From positions 13,090-77,089 of the forward strand of contig JAVWJP010000008.1 of assembly GCA_036638975.1 (NCBI GenBank): a stretch of 64,000 nt of DNA, written 5' to 3'. Positions 26,598-35,978 of the stretch are shown here, one piece after another; within the stretch, counting starts at the first letter, position 1; every line of letters begins with the position of its first letter. Origin of the DNA: JAVWJP01 sp036638975. GTDB taxonomy: Bacteria > Bacillota > Clostridia > Oscillospirales > Ruminococcaceae. The notes under the pieces were generated by a model, which was given only the letters and a program-made list of their open reading frames with translations, was not told where the DNA came from and searched no databases. The position numbers and the translations under genes were made by a program.

Positions 26598-27992
26598 ATG
26601 GAAAACCGAGTTAAGAATTTTTTTGAGGCATTAAAGCTTAAAAAGGTGGCGTTTATAGGCGTTGGGGTTACTAACACAGAGCTTATAAAGCTTATGGCAA
26701 AAAAAGGCATAGATGTAACCTTGTGCGACAAAAAAACAGGCGAGCAGCTGGGCGAAATATATACCGAGCTTGAAGCAATGGGCGTTAAGTTCGACTTAGG
26801 CGAAAACTACCTTGCACAACTTACACACTACGACGTTATTTTTAGAGCACCGGGGGTTTACTTTTTAAAGCCTGAGCTTATTGCCGCACGCAAGGCGGGT
26901 GTCGCAGTATGCTCTGAGATGGAGGTTTTCTTTGAGCTTTGCCCGTGCAAAAAGTATGCAGTAACAGGCAGCGACGGCAAAACGACAACTACTACCTTAA
27001 TAGCCGAGATGCTGCAAGCGGAGGGAAAAACCGTGCATATCGGCGGCAATATAGGGCGCCCCCTGCTTTGTAATATAGAAGAAATGAGACAGGAGGACTT
27101 CGCGGTGGTGGAGCTATCAAGCTTTCAACTTCTCTCTATGCGTCAGGCGGCAGATGTTGCGGTTGTAACCAATGTTGCACCAAATCATCTTGACGTACAC
27201 GGCACAATGGAGGAATATATAGATGCCAAAAAGAACATTGTGGCACACCAAAATGCTTTTAGCCGCACTGTGCTTAACCTTGATAACCCTGTTACAAAAA
27301 GCTTTGCCGAGCTTGTGCGCGGAGATTTAAACTGGTTCTCGCGCTTAGAGGGCGTAGAGCGCGGCACTTTTTTAGACAGCGAGGGTTACCTTTGTGCGGT
27401 GCACGGCGGGGATATCACGCGCGTTTTTCATAAAAGCGATATTCGCATACCCGGTGTGCATAATGTGGAGAATTATCTTACGGCAATTGCGGCGGTTTGG
27501 GGCGAGGTTACGCCCGAGCACATGAAGCAGGTGGCAAAAAGCTTTGCAGGCGTAGAGCACCGCATAGAGCTTGTGCGCGAGCTTAACGGCGTAAGCTGGT
27601 ATAACGATTCTATCGCAAGCAGCCCCACGCGCACCATAGCGGGGCTTAATTCCTTTGCCGAAAAGCTTATACTTATCGCCGGCGGCTACGACAAAAAAAT
27701 ACCCTATGCTCCCCTTGCGCCTAAAATTACAGAAAAAGTAAAGCACCTTATTTTAATGGGTGCTACTGCAAAAAAAATAGAGGACGCAGTCACCTCCTGC
27801 GAGGGCTACACAGGGGGTAACCCTGCGATATGGCACGTTGAAAGCATGGAGGAGGCAGTTGAAAAAGCGCATGAGCTTGCAGCGGAGGGCGATGTTGTAA
27901 CGCTGTCGCCGGCAAGCGCCAGCTTTGATAAATACAAAAATTTTGAGGAGCGCGGCAAGCACTTTAAGGCGCTTGTAAACGCCCTTGCTTAG
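26598..27992 (+). CDS. murD: UDP-N-acetylmuramoylalanine--D-glutamate ligase
   Basis: A 464-residue Mur ligase. It has an N-terminal Rossmann region (KKVAFIGVGVTNTELIKLMA), ATP loop TGSDGKTTTTTLIAEML, the central VVELSSFQL and NVAPNHLDVHGTMEEYI, and a C-terminal domain with YNDSIASSPTRTIAGLNSF. It adds D-glutamate to UDP-MurNAc-L-Ala in the cytoplasm. Unusually it is not in a dcw cluster; its promoter is just upstream and it is followed 16 bp later by an M42 peptidase gene. Confidence 0.94.
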   Translation: MENRVKNFFEALKLKKVAFIGVGVTNTELIKLMAKKGIDVTLCDKKTGEQLGEIYTELEAMGVKFDLGENYLAQLTHYDVIFRAPGVYFLKPELIAARKAGVAVCSEMEVFFELCPCKKYAVTGSDGKTTTTTLIAEMLQAEGKTVHIGGNIGRPLLCNIEEMRQEDFAVVELSSFQLLSMRQAADVAVVTNVAPNHLDVHGTMEEYIDAKKNIVAHQNAFSRTVLNLDNPVTKSFAELVRGDLNWFSRLEGVERGTFLDSEGYLCAVHGGDITRVFHKSDIRIPGVHNVENYLTAIAAVWGEVTPEHMKQVAKSFAGVEHRIELVRELNGVSWYNDSIASSPTRTIAGLNSFAEKLILIAGGYDKKIPYAPLAPKITEKVKHLILMGATAKKIEDAVTSCEGYTGGNPAIWHVESMEEAVEKAHELAAEGDVVTLSPASASFDKYKNFEERGKHFKALVNALA

Positions 27993-28008
27993 TGTGAACG
28001 GAGAATAT

Positions 28009-29034
28009 ATGGAAACAAAAGAACTTGTAAAACAGCTCTCGCAGGCAGTTGGGGTTTCGGGCGCCGAAAACAACGCGGCACAGCTTGCGGTAAATACACT
28101 GGCACCGCTGGGCGCTGCTTATATAGACACTTTGGGTAGTGTAATATGTAATATTCAGCCGCAAAACGAAAGCAAAAGGCACTATATGCTTGATGCTCAT
28201 ATAGACGAAATAGGCATGATAGTTACAGGTATAACCGAGGACGGCTTTTTAAGGCTTGGCTCTGTGGGCGGGCTTGACCGCCGTCTGCTGCTTGCCTCAG
28301 AGCTTACAGTGCATGGTAAAAAGCCGCTTTTGGGCATAGTGTGCTCTACCCCGCCGCATTTACAGGGCGAGGGCGAAAAAAAGAACCCTAAGCTTGACGA
28401 GATATTTATAGACATAGGCATGGGGCACGATGCCGCCGCCGAAGCTGTGAGCCTCGGTGACAGAATAACCTTTAAAAGTTGTTTTTGCGAAATGCCGGAC
28501 GGCTGTGTTACGGGCAAGGCGCTTGACGACCGCGCGGGCTGTGCTGCCGTAATAAAAGCGGCGGAGATGCTGAAGAAAAAAGGTTTAAGCTGCGGGCTTA
28601 CTGTGACGCTTACAGTGCAGGAGGAAACAGGCGCGGCGGGCGCAAAAACTGCTGCATTTGCCGTGTCGCCCACACACTGCTTTACTGTGGACGTAAGCTT
28701 TGCCCACACACCGGACGCAAAGCCTGAAAAATGCGGAGAGCTGGGCAAGGGACCTATGATAGGCATTGCACCGATATTGTCGCAGGCTTTAAGCCAAAGG
28801 CTTATAGAAACCGCCAAAACCAAAAAAATACCTTTTCAGCTTGAGGTTATGGGCGGCAGCACCGGCACAAATGCCGACGCTATAGCGGCAAGCGGTGCGG
28901 GGGTTATAACGGCGCTTGTGTCTGTCCCTCAAAGGTATATGCACACGCCCACAGAAAAAGTTTGTATAAAAGATATAGACGACACTGCACGGCTTATTGC
29001 CGAAACAATAATAGAGCTGGAGGCGTCGGTATGA
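28009..29034 (+). CDS. M42-family metallo-aminopeptidase, copy 1
   Basis: A 341-residue protein with the M42 metal and catalytic motifs in order: MLDAHIDEIGMIVTG, KALDDRAGCAAVIKA, VQEETGAAGAKTAAF, TVDVSFAHTPDAKPE and QRYMHTPTEKVC near the end. M42 enzymes (FrvX/YsdC/PepA-like) are cobalt- or zinc-dependent aminopeptidases forming tetrahedral shells. The ATG follows ACGGAGA. It overlaps the second copy by 4 bp (ATGA). Confidence 0.92.
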   Translation: METKELVKQLSQAVGVSGAENNAAQLAVNTLAPLGAAYIDTLGSVICNIQPQNESKRHYMLDAHIDEIGMIVTGITEDGFLRLGSVGGLDRRLLLASELTVHGKKPLLGIVCSTPPHLQGEGEKKNPKLDEIFIDIGMGHDAAAEAVSLGDRITFKSCFCEMPDGCVTGKALDDRAGCAAVIKAAEMLKKKGLSCGLTVTLTVQEETGAAGAKTAAFAVSPTHCFTVDVSFAHTPDAKPEKCGELGKGPMIGIAPILSQALSQRLIETAKTKKIPFQLEVMGGSTGTNADAIAASGAGVITALVSVPQRYMHTPTEKVCIKDIDDTARLIAETIIELEASV

Positions 29035-30050
29035 CAGAGCTTATAAGGCGGCTTTCGCTTTTGCGTGGGGTTTCGGGTGACGAGGGTGCTGTGGCACAGG
29101 CTATTACGGAAGAAATAAAAGCCTGCTGCGACTACAGCATTGATAATTTGGGGAATATTATAGCCTTTAAAAAAGGCAAAAAACCTGCACCAAAAAAGCT
29201 TATGCTTGCCGCGCATATGGACGAGGTTGGCTTTATTGTGACATATATTACCGAAAAAGGCTTTTTGCGTTTTGCCGCGGTGGGCGGTATAGACGGGCGA
29301 GTTGTGGCGGGTAAGGCTGTGCTGGTGGGCAAAAAAGCTGTCTATGGGGTAATAGGAGAACGTGCAACGCATATGGTAGAAAGCACCGACAAGGACAAGG
29401 TGCCCGAAACCGAGGCTTTATTTATAGACATTGGCGCGGGCAGCCGTGAGGAAGCCGAAAAAATGGTGTCAGTCGGTGACAGAGCCGTCTATGCCTCAGA
29501 TTTTGCAGAGTTTGGCGAGGGCTTTATGAAGGGGCGCGCACTGGACGACCGCGCAGGCTGTGCCGTGCTTATAGAGCTTATTAAAAGCGAGCTTTTGTAT
29601 GACACATATTTTGCATTTACCGTGCAGGAGGAGACTGGCACAGTGGGTGCAAAGGCGGCGGCTTTTGCAGTAAAGCCGGATATTTCTTTGGTTATAGAAG
29701 CTACAACGGCGGCGGATATTGCAGGAGTGCCGAAGGACAGGCAGGTGTGCCGTCTGGGCGCGGGCGCGGTAATTGGTTTTATGGACAGAGCTACTGTTTA
29801 TGACAGCACGCTTTATAATATTGCGCTTGACACAGCAAAAAAATGCGGTATTGCTGCACAAAGCAAAGAGGGCGTTTTTGGCGGTAACGATTCCCGCTCT
29901 ATACAGTCCTCTTGTGCAGGGGTGCGGTGTCTGGCTGTTTCTATGCCGTGCCGCTACCTCCATTCACCATCTTGCGTCTTAAAAATAAGCGACATAGAAG
30001 CTACATTTGCTCTTGCAAAGGAGCTTTGCACAGAGGTATATAATGCTTAA
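29031..30050 (+). CDS. M42-family metallo-aminopeptidase, copy 2
   Basis: A 339-residue paralogue of the preceding gene with the same motif set: MLAAHMDEVGFIVTY, RALDDRAGCAVLIEL, VQEETGTVGAKAAAF, VIEATTAADIAGVPK, and RYLHSPSCVLK. The metal ligands look complete. Start ATG overlaps the stop of copy 1 (ATGA), which implies translational coupling; the two may form a mixed particle. A GNAT gene overlaps its end. Confidence 0.92.
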   Translation: MTELIRRLSLLRGVSGDEGAVAQAITEEIKACCDYSIDNLGNIIAFKKGKKPAPKKLMLAAHMDEVGFIVTYITEKGFLRFAAVGGIDGRVVAGKAVLVGKKAVYGVIGERATHMVESTDKDKVPETEALFIDIGAGSREEAEKMVSVGDRAVYASDFAEFGEGFMKGRALDDRAGCAVLIELIKSELLYDTYFAFTVQEETGTVGAKAAAFAVKPDISLVIEATTAADIAGVPKDRQVCRLGAGAVIGFMDRATVYDSTLYNIALDTAKKCGIAAQSKEGVFGGNDSRSIQSSCAGVRCLAVSMPCRYLHSPSCVLKISDIEATFALAKELCTEVYNA

Positions 30051-30768
30051 ACTGTGCGGCAGCCTTGCCGAGAGCGAGAGCGTTTATAATGCAAGGATTT
30101 ATACAAGCCTTGCGGCGTACGGTGCTTTGCCAAACCCTCCCCTGCTTTACGAAAATGAGAGGGGCGAGAGGGCGCTTCTTTGCGGCGGCGTTTTAACCCT
30201 TGACGGCACAGGCTTTGATAAGTGCGAATTGCGTGAGTTTGTAAAGCTGTGTGGTTGTAAAAAGCTTATTTGTGCGGCAGAAACGGCAGAGGGGCTTGCA
30301 AATGCGGAAGATACGGTTTTTTGTACCGTTATGCGTTTTGCGGGTGCTGTACAGCCGCAGTGCGACGACAGCGTGTGTATACAGCCGCGTTTAGACGATA
30401 TTTACGGGCTTTTGTGTCTTGCCTTTGATAATATGCAGAGCATTGGCTTTGAAGACTGGTACAGCGATATTTCTCTTAAAATACGCCGCGGGCTTGCGTG
30501 TAGCTATGCCATATACGAGGACGGAGTGCTTTGTGCATCGGCGGGGGTCAACTACCAAAACAGCAAAACCATTGTCATAGGCTCGGTAGCAACGGCAAAG
30601 CTTTGCCGCGGGCGCGGGCTTGCCACAAGGCTTGTAAACACGCTTATTGCGCGTGAGGCACAGGGCAGAGCAGTACAAATTGTTTGTAAAAACGCCGTGG
30701 CTATGCGCCTTTACATAAAACTGGGCTTTGTCCCAATAGGCGTATATGCCGAAATAAACTATATATAA
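30043..30768 (+). CDS. GNAT-family acetyltransferase
   Basis: A 241-residue protein. The C-terminal half has the GNAT core: SAGVNYQNSKTIVIGSVATA, then KLCRGRGLATRLVNTLIARE (acetyl-CoA loop CRGRGLA), and ending VCKNAVAMRLYIKLGFVPIG. The N-terminal half is a non-catalytic extension of about 115 residues (FCTVMRFAG, then QPRLDDIYGLLCLAFDNMQS). The start ATG (30043) overlaps the end of the second M42 gene. Substrate unknown. Confidence 0.83.
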   Translation: MLKLCGSLAESESVYNARIYTSLAAYGALPNPPLLYENERGERALLCGGVLTLDGTGFDKCELREFVKLCGCKKLICAAETAEGLANAEDTVFCTVMRFAGAVQPQCDDSVCIQPRLDDIYGLLCLAFDNMQSIGFEDWYSDISLKIRRGLACSYAIYEDGVLCASAGVNYQNSKTIVIGSVATAKLCRGRGLATRLVNTLIAREAQGRAVQIVCKNAVAMRLYIKLGFVPIGVYAEINYI

Positions 30769-30781
30769 GGGGTAAAATAAA

Positions 30782-32038
30782 GTGACAGAGCAAAACTTTT
30801 TTGACATAGACAAAAAGCTTATGGATATTGCACAGCAGGCAGAGCAGGATTGCGCACTGCATTTTGCAGAGCTTGACAAAACTGCCGAATACAACGGGCT
30901 TAAAGTGCTGGCGGCTTTTCATAAGCTGGGTGTAAGCGAAACTCATTTTGCGGCGAGCACAGGCTATGGCTACGGTGACAGGGGGCGCGAGGTACTGGAC
31001 GCGGTGTTTGCCGAAATTACAGGCAGCGAGGACGCCTTGGTGCGGCACAACTTTGTTTCGGGCACACACGCGCTTACCACGGCGCTTTTTGGTGTTTTGC
31101 GCCCGCACGACATTTTGCTATCGGTTGCAGGCTCGCCCTATGACACCATGGAGGAGGTTATAGGCATACGCGGGGAGGGAGCGGGCTCGCTGCGCGATTT
31201 TGGCGTGGAGTACCGCCGGTTAGAGCTTTTGCAGGACGGCTCTGTAGACTGCGAGGGCTTAAAAACAGCGGCAAAGGGCGTAAAGGTTGCTTACATACAG
31301 CGCTCGCGCGGGTATGCCCTGCGCCCGTCGCTTAATATTGCCGCGATAGAAAAAATATGCGGTATTGTGCGCAGTGTAAACCCCAAAGCTGTCATTATGG
31401 TTGACAACTGTTACGGCGAATTTGTTGAAAAAAAAGAGCCTACACAGGCTGGGGCAGATATTATTGTGGGCTCGCTTATAAAAAATGCGGGCGGAGGAAT
31501 TGCAAAGACAGGTGGGTATATTGCGGGTAAAAAAGCTTTGGTAGAGCTTTGTGCTTACCGCCTTACCTCGCCCGGCATGGGCAAGGAGGTTGGCTGTACA
31601 CTGGGACAGACCCGCGATATGCTTATGGGGCTTTTCTTTGCGCCAGATGTAGTTGCAAACGCCTTAAAAACCGCTGTTTTTGCCGCCGCGCTTTTTGAGC
31701 GGCTGGGTTACGAGGTTTACCCGCGCTGTACACAGCCGCGCACAGATATTATACAGGCGATTACACTGGGGACGGCGCAAAAGCTTGTGGCATTTTGCCG
31801 TGGAATACAAAAGGGTTCGCCCATAGACAGCTTTGTTACGCCGGAGCCATGGGAAATGCCCGGCTACGAAAGCCCTGTTGTAATGGCGGCGGGTGCTTTT
31901 ACGGCAGGTGCGTCCATAGAGCTTTCTGCCGACGGACCTCTGCGCGAGCCGTATGCGGCATGGCTTCAGGGTGGGCTTACATACACAAGCGGCAAACTGG
32001 GTGTACTGCTTGCCGCACAGGAGCTGGGCGGAATTTAA
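30782..32038 (+). CDS. PLP-dependent methionine gamma-lyase-like protein (aluminium-resistance/YnbB family)
   Basis: A 418-residue fold-type I PLP enzyme. It has the family markers HFAASTGYGYGDRGREVLDA, RHNFVSGTHALTTALFGVL, and the lysine loop IIVGSLIKNAGGGIAKTGGY. Members are annotated as methionine gamma-lyase or aluminium-resistance protein; the real substrate is uncertain. GTG start, 13 bp after the GNAT gene. It ends the murD-M42-M42-GNAT group, with a 110-bp gap before comEC. Confidence 0.88.
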   Translation: MTEQNFFDIDKKLMDIAQQAEQDCALHFAELDKTAEYNGLKVLAAFHKLGVSETHFAASTGYGYGDRGREVLDAVFAEITGSEDALVRHNFVSGTHALTTALFGVLRPHDILLSVAGSPYDTMEEVIGIRGEGAGSLRDFGVEYRRLELLQDGSVDCEGLKTAAKGVKVAYIQRSRGYALRPSLNIAAIEKICGIVRSVNPKAVIMVDNCYGEFVEKKEPTQAGADIIVGSLIKNAGGGIAKTGGYIAGKKALVELCAYRLTSPGMGKEVGCTLGQTRDMLMGLFFAPDVVANALKTAVFAAALFERLGYEVYPRCTQPRTDIIQAITLGTAQKLVAFCRGIQKGSPIDSFVTPEPWEMPGYESPVVMAAGAFTAGASIELSADGPLREPYAAWLQGGLTYTSGKLGVLLAAQELGGI

Positions 32039-32148
32039 CAAATACATTTGTACTGTACAGCAAGTAAAAACAGTGGGGACGAGTAAAATGCGCAGCTTTA
32101 AAAAATGGTGAAAATAAGTAAAAATGTAAGGCGAAAAGGGGAAGCTTT

Positions 32149-34287
32149 ATGATTCGTCCGCTTGCGGCGGTGGGTTTTACGTATGTTTTTGCAGCAATGC
32201 TTGCGGTGTGCTTTTCGTTTGAGGTTTGCTTTTTTATTGCCGCGGTGTTTGGCTTTTTCTCCCTTTTGGCATCGTTTTCTAACCACAGGGCAAGGCATAG
32301 CGTCATGGTTGTTTTTTTAGCGGCGGGTGTAAGCTTTGCCGTAACAGGTTTTTACACACTTTTTAAAATAGAACCTCAGCGCGAGCTTTCAGGGCAAAAG
32401 ATAACCATAAGCGGAGAAATTTTGCGTGTAACAGGCGCTAACTCGGTTGAGCTAAGGCAGGCGGACGGCGCTGTAATTGCGGTTTCGTCGCGCGAGGTAC
32501 TTGATGTGCACCGTGGCGACAGCTTTGCGGCTGAGGCAATTATTTCGCGCTATGAGCGTGGCGGTCTTAGCTCATATGACACCCAAAGGGCAAAGCTTAT
32601 ACCACTGCGCGGCTTTGTCGCGGGTGAATACACAGCAGCTCCTCCGCCAAAAAACTCGGCTAAGGCTTTGCTTGGAAGCATTAGAGAGGGTATGCTGCAA
32701 CATCTAAGGGTGCGCTTACCGCTTTATCAGGGCGATATTTTGGCGGCTATGCTTTTGGGAGAAAAGCAGCTTGTACCAAAAGAGGTAAAAAACGATTTTT
32801 CACTAAGCGGTATTTCGCATATTTTGGCAATATCAGGCTTCCATCTTGCCGTTATAGCCGCATTTTTGGGGCTTATATTTCACACACTGCTTATTCCGCC
32901 GCGCATTGCTGCGGTTTTACAAGCGGCGTGTGTTTTTTGTTATATGGCGCTTGTGGGCTTTTCGCCTTCGGTAATAAGAGCGGGCGTTATGATAATTATA
33001 TCGCTTTTTGGAGTTTTTGCAGGGCGCAAGGCAGACAGCTTAACCTCACTTGCGGCGGCGGGTCTTATAATTTGCGTGTTAAACCCGATTTCGGCGGCAG
33101 ATGTAAGCTTTAAGCTTTCGTTTTTGGCAACGCTTGGTATAACTGTAGCTGCAAAGCCGCTTTATGCGGTGCTAGCAGGTAGGTTTTTGACTAAACGGGC
33201 TGTAAAAGTAAAAAAGGCGGTGCTTTCGTCTTGCAGTGTTACGCTGTGCGCCACGGCTTTTACATTGCCTGTGACAATATTAAGCTTTGGACAGGTAGCA
33301 CTTTACGCCCCTGTCACAAATATTTTAATAGCACCTTTTTTGCCTGTGGCAATGATATGCGGCTTTATCGCGGCTGTGCTGGGTGCGCTTCCTGTTGTCT
33401 GCTTTGCGGCTGCACCTTTTGCTTTTACTGCGGGGCTTGCAGTAACGGCAATATCAGCGGCAGCAAAATTTATAGGCGGGCTGCCATTTGCAAGCTTACC
33501 CGCAAATGCCGGCTTTGTAGGCCTGTGGCTGGCGGGCTCTGCCGTGCTTGTTTCTGCCGCCTGTGTGCACCGCACACGCAAAAAAGCCGTTGTCTGCACA
33601 ATGCTTTGTTTAATATCGTTGTTTTTTGGCATAAGCTCTTACCAAATTTCTATGCGAGCTGCGGCAATTGTTACAAGCTTTGCCACAAAAAACTCTGTGG
33701 CGCAGGTTATTATAAAGGATAATTGTGCTGTAGTTATAGGTGATATAAATACAAAAGCCGATGTTTATGCAGTAAACCGTGTATTAAAGCGCAGCCGTAT
33801 AGAAAAGATAACGCTACTGGCAATTGCGCCTGTGCGGGGCAGACGCAGCGGTGCGGTAAGCAGCTTGTTTACAGACTACAAGGTTGAGGCCGCCGTTACA
33901 GATTTTAGTGACACAAACGACGAGCTACTGGTAAGCTCACTTAAAAAAGCCGCAGAAGTATACGACTGGGGCAATATTGAAGCCGAGTTTTGGGGCGGCG
34001 ACGGGCTTATGATATCGGGTGAAACAATTTGTCTGAAAATAGGCGGTATAAAAGATTTTATTCTAAATGGAAAATGTGATATAATAGTAGATGTAAAGAG
34101 CCACGGCGACTGTAATGTTGCTGTGTTTGCCGGTGCACTGCCCAAAAATATAAGCAAGCTGCGCTGTGACATAATTATAGCAGATGCGGGCTACAGAGGC
34201 GGTTTTGCAGAGCATACGGCGGTGTTTACAGACGATATGCCCGAGGTAAGCTATGTTATAAAAAACGGCGGGATAAAGCTTTTGTAA
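32149..34287 (+). CDS. comEC: ComEC/Rec2-type DNA uptake channel with degenerate C-terminal domain
   Basis: A 712-residue polytopic protein. The N-terminal DUF4131-like OB region covers roughly 1-175. The Competence domain follows (GDILAAMLLGEKQLVPKEVK, SLSGISHILAISGFHLAVIA, LVGFSPSVIRAGVMI, KLSFLATLGI). The final 200 residues have the place of the metallo-beta-lactamase domain but show no HxHxDH motif (INTKADVYAVNRVLKRSRIE instead). ComEC moves single-stranded DNA across the membrane; the hydrolase domain probably degrades the other strand. Followed by holA after 18 bp, as in many Firmicutes. Confidence 0.88.
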   Translation: MIRPLAAVGFTYVFAAMLAVCFSFEVCFFIAAVFGFFSLLASFSNHRARHSVMVVFLAAGVSFAVTGFYTLFKIEPQRELSGQKITISGEILRVTGANSVELRQADGAVIAVSSREVLDVHRGDSFAAEAIISRYERGGLSSYDTQRAKLIPLRGFVAGEYTAAPPPKNSAKALLGSIREGMLQHLRVRLPLYQGDILAAMLLGEKQLVPKEVKNDFSLSGISHILAISGFHLAVIAAFLGLIFHTLLIPPRIAAVLQAACVFCYMALVGFSPSVIRAGVMIIISLFGVFAGRKADSLTSLAAAGLIICVLNPISAADVSFKLSFLATLGITVAAKPLYAVLAGRFLTKRAVKVKKAVLSSCSVTLCATAFTLPVTILSFGQVALYAPVTNILIAPFLPVAMICGFIAAVLGALPVVCFAAAPFAFTAGLAVTAISAAAKFIGGLPFASLPANAGFVGLWLAGSAVLVSAACVHRTRKKAVVCTMLCLISLFFGISSYQISMRAAAIVTSFATKNSVAQVIIKDNCAVVIGDINTKADVYAVNRVLKRSRIEKITLLAIAPVRGRRSGAVSSLFTDYKVEAAVTDFSDTNDELLVSSLKKAAEVYDWGNIEAEFWGGDGLMISGETICLKIGGIKDFILNGKCDIIVDVKSHGDCNVAVFAGALPKNISKLRCDIIIADAGYRGGFAEHTAVFTDDMPEVSYVIKNGGIKLL

Positions 34288-34305
34288 AATAAGGAGGCGG
34301 CGCAC

Positions 34306-35355
34306 ATGATATATAAAACCGAGGCGGATTTTGCGGCAAAGCTAAAGAATTATACGCCGCATGGGGTCTATTTTTTGTATGGTGCGCAAAACTATTTAAA
34401 AAAGCTGTATACCAAAAAAATTATAGATAAAACGGTAGAGCCTTCCTTTGCCGACTTTAACCTAACCCGCTTTGACGGCGGAGCTGCGGGGCTAGATGAA
34501 ATATCGGACGCAGTGGAGGCACTGCCCATGATGGCGGCACAGAAGTGCGTGGTGGTAAGCGACCTTGATGTTGCAAAGCTGTCTACGGGCGAAAGCGACA
34601 AGCTTAAAGAGCTGCTTGCCTCGCCACCGGACAGCACCGTGCTTATATTTACAACAAGCGATGTCATTGTGGACAGCAAAAAAAGTGCAAAATGGCGCGC
34701 ATTTATAAAGCAAATTGATGCGGTGGGGGCGGCGGTGGAGCTTGGAGCGCGTGCCGCCGGCGACACAAACCGCTTTATAAAGGCAATTGCCGAAAAAAAC
34801 GGCTGTAAAATAAGCACCGATAATTGCTATTATTTAACTGCGCGTTGCGGGGACGATATGCAGGCGCTTCAAAACGAAGTAAATAAGCTTTGTGCGTACA
34901 AGGGCGTGGGCGAGCTGACAAAGGGCGATATTAATCTTTGTGCCATACCGCTTTTGGACGCAAGCGTTTTCGATTTATCAAAGCTTATATTAAAGGGAGA
35001 TTACCAAAATACAATGCAAAGCCTGGGCGAGCTTTTGTCAATGCGTGAGGAGCCTGTTATGATATTGGGGGCGCTTTCGGCAAGCTTTATAGACCTTTAC
35101 CGCGCGCGTGTGGCGCGTGCAGACGGTAAAACGGCGGCAGATTTAACAGCGCTTTTTGCAGCATACAAGGGCAAGGAATGGCGGGTAAAAAACGCTATGC
35201 GCGACTGTGAGCGCTTTACGGTACAGCAGCTTTGCGCGGCGCTTTCGCTTTTGGCAGATGCCGATTACAGGCTTAAAAGCAGCAGAACAGACTCTGTTAT
35301 AATACTTGAAGAAGCCATAACAAGAATATTTACAGAGTGCATAAGGGGTTATTAG
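34306..35355 (+). CDS. holA: DNA polymerase III delta subunit
   Basis: A 349-residue protein: GVYFLYGAQNYLKKLYTKKI near the N-terminus, AKWRAFIKQIDA, KNGCKISTDNCYYLTARCGD, NEVNKLCAYKGVGELTKGDI and the C-terminal RVKNAMRDCERFTVQQLCAA. Delta opens the beta clamp within the clamp loader. The comEC-holA order is standard, and a GGAGG site precedes the ATG. Confidence 0.9.
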   Translation: MIYKTEADFAAKLKNYTPHGVYFLYGAQNYLKKLYTKKIIDKTVEPSFADFNLTRFDGGAAGLDEISDAVEALPMMAAQKCVVVSDLDVAKLSTGESDKLKELLASPPDSTVLIFTTSDVIVDSKKSAKWRAFIKQIDAVGAAVELGARAAGDTNRFIKAIAEKNGCKISTDNCYYLTARCGDDMQALQNEVNKLCAYKGVGELTKGDINLCAIPLLDASVFDLSKLILKGDYQNTMQSLGELLSMREEPVMILGALSASFIDLYRARVARADGKTAADLTALFAAYKGKEWRVKNAMRDCERFTVQQLCAALSLLADADYRLKSSRTDSVIILEEAITRIFTECIRGY

Positions 35356-35375
35356 ACAAAAAGGAGAAAAAGATA

Positions 35376-35978
35376 TTGATAAAGCTGCGACAGGCGGTAG
35401 TAGTAGAGGGCAAGTACGATAAAATAAAGCTTGCAGGGCTTTTGGACACAACAATAATAGAAACAGGCGGTTTTCGCATCTTTAAGGACAAAGACAAAGC
35501 GGCGCTTTTGCGTGCTCTTGCAAAAACAGTGGGTTTGGTAATCTTTACCGATTCTGATGCCGCGGGCTTTGCAATACGCGGGCATATAAAGGGCTGTGTA
35601 GAGGGCGGTAAGATATATAATGCGTATATTCCGGAGATATTGGGCAAGGAAAAGCGCAAAAGTGCGCCATCTAAGGCGGGTACCTTAGGCGTAGAGGGTG
35701 TGCCCGATGCTATTATAACCGCGGCGCTTGAAAAAGCCGGTGTATATGCCGAAAAAGCCCATGGCGGCGGCAAGCATATAACTAAGACGGATTTATTTGA
35801 GGACGGGCTTTCGGGCAGCGAAAACAGCCGCGCATTGCGCCTTGAGCTTTTAAAGCTTTTGGAGCTGCCGCAGTACCTTTCGGCTAATTCTATGCTGGAG
35901 GTGCTTAACACGCTTTACAGCCCTGACGAATACAAAAGCCTTGTGGGACGGCTTAGGGAAAGGGAGCAGAAGCCTTGA
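35376..35978 (+). CDS. rnmV: Toprim-domain protein, RNase M5-like
   Basis: A 200-residue protein started at TTG 35376, 9 bp after AAGGAG. The N-terminal toprim domain shows QAVVVEGKYDKIKLAGL (catalytic Glu), ETGGFRIFKDKDKAA and LVIFTDSDAAGFAIRG (DxD). The C-terminal part (KTDLFEDGLSGSENSRALRL) fits the DUF4093 half of RNase M5 proteins. RNase M5 matures 5S rRNA. The neighbour is usually ksgA; here it follows holA. It overlaps the next gene by 4 bp. Confidence 0.75.
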   Translation: MIKLRQAVVVEGKYDKIKLAGLLDTTIIETGGFRIFKDKDKAALLRALAKTVGLVIFTDSDAAGFAIRGHIKGCVEGGKIYNAYIPEILGKEKRKSAPSKAGTLGVEGVPDAIITAALEKAGVYAEKAHGGGKHITKTDLFEDGLSGSENSRALRLELLKLLELPQYLSANSMLEVLNTLYSPDEYKSLVGRLREREQKP

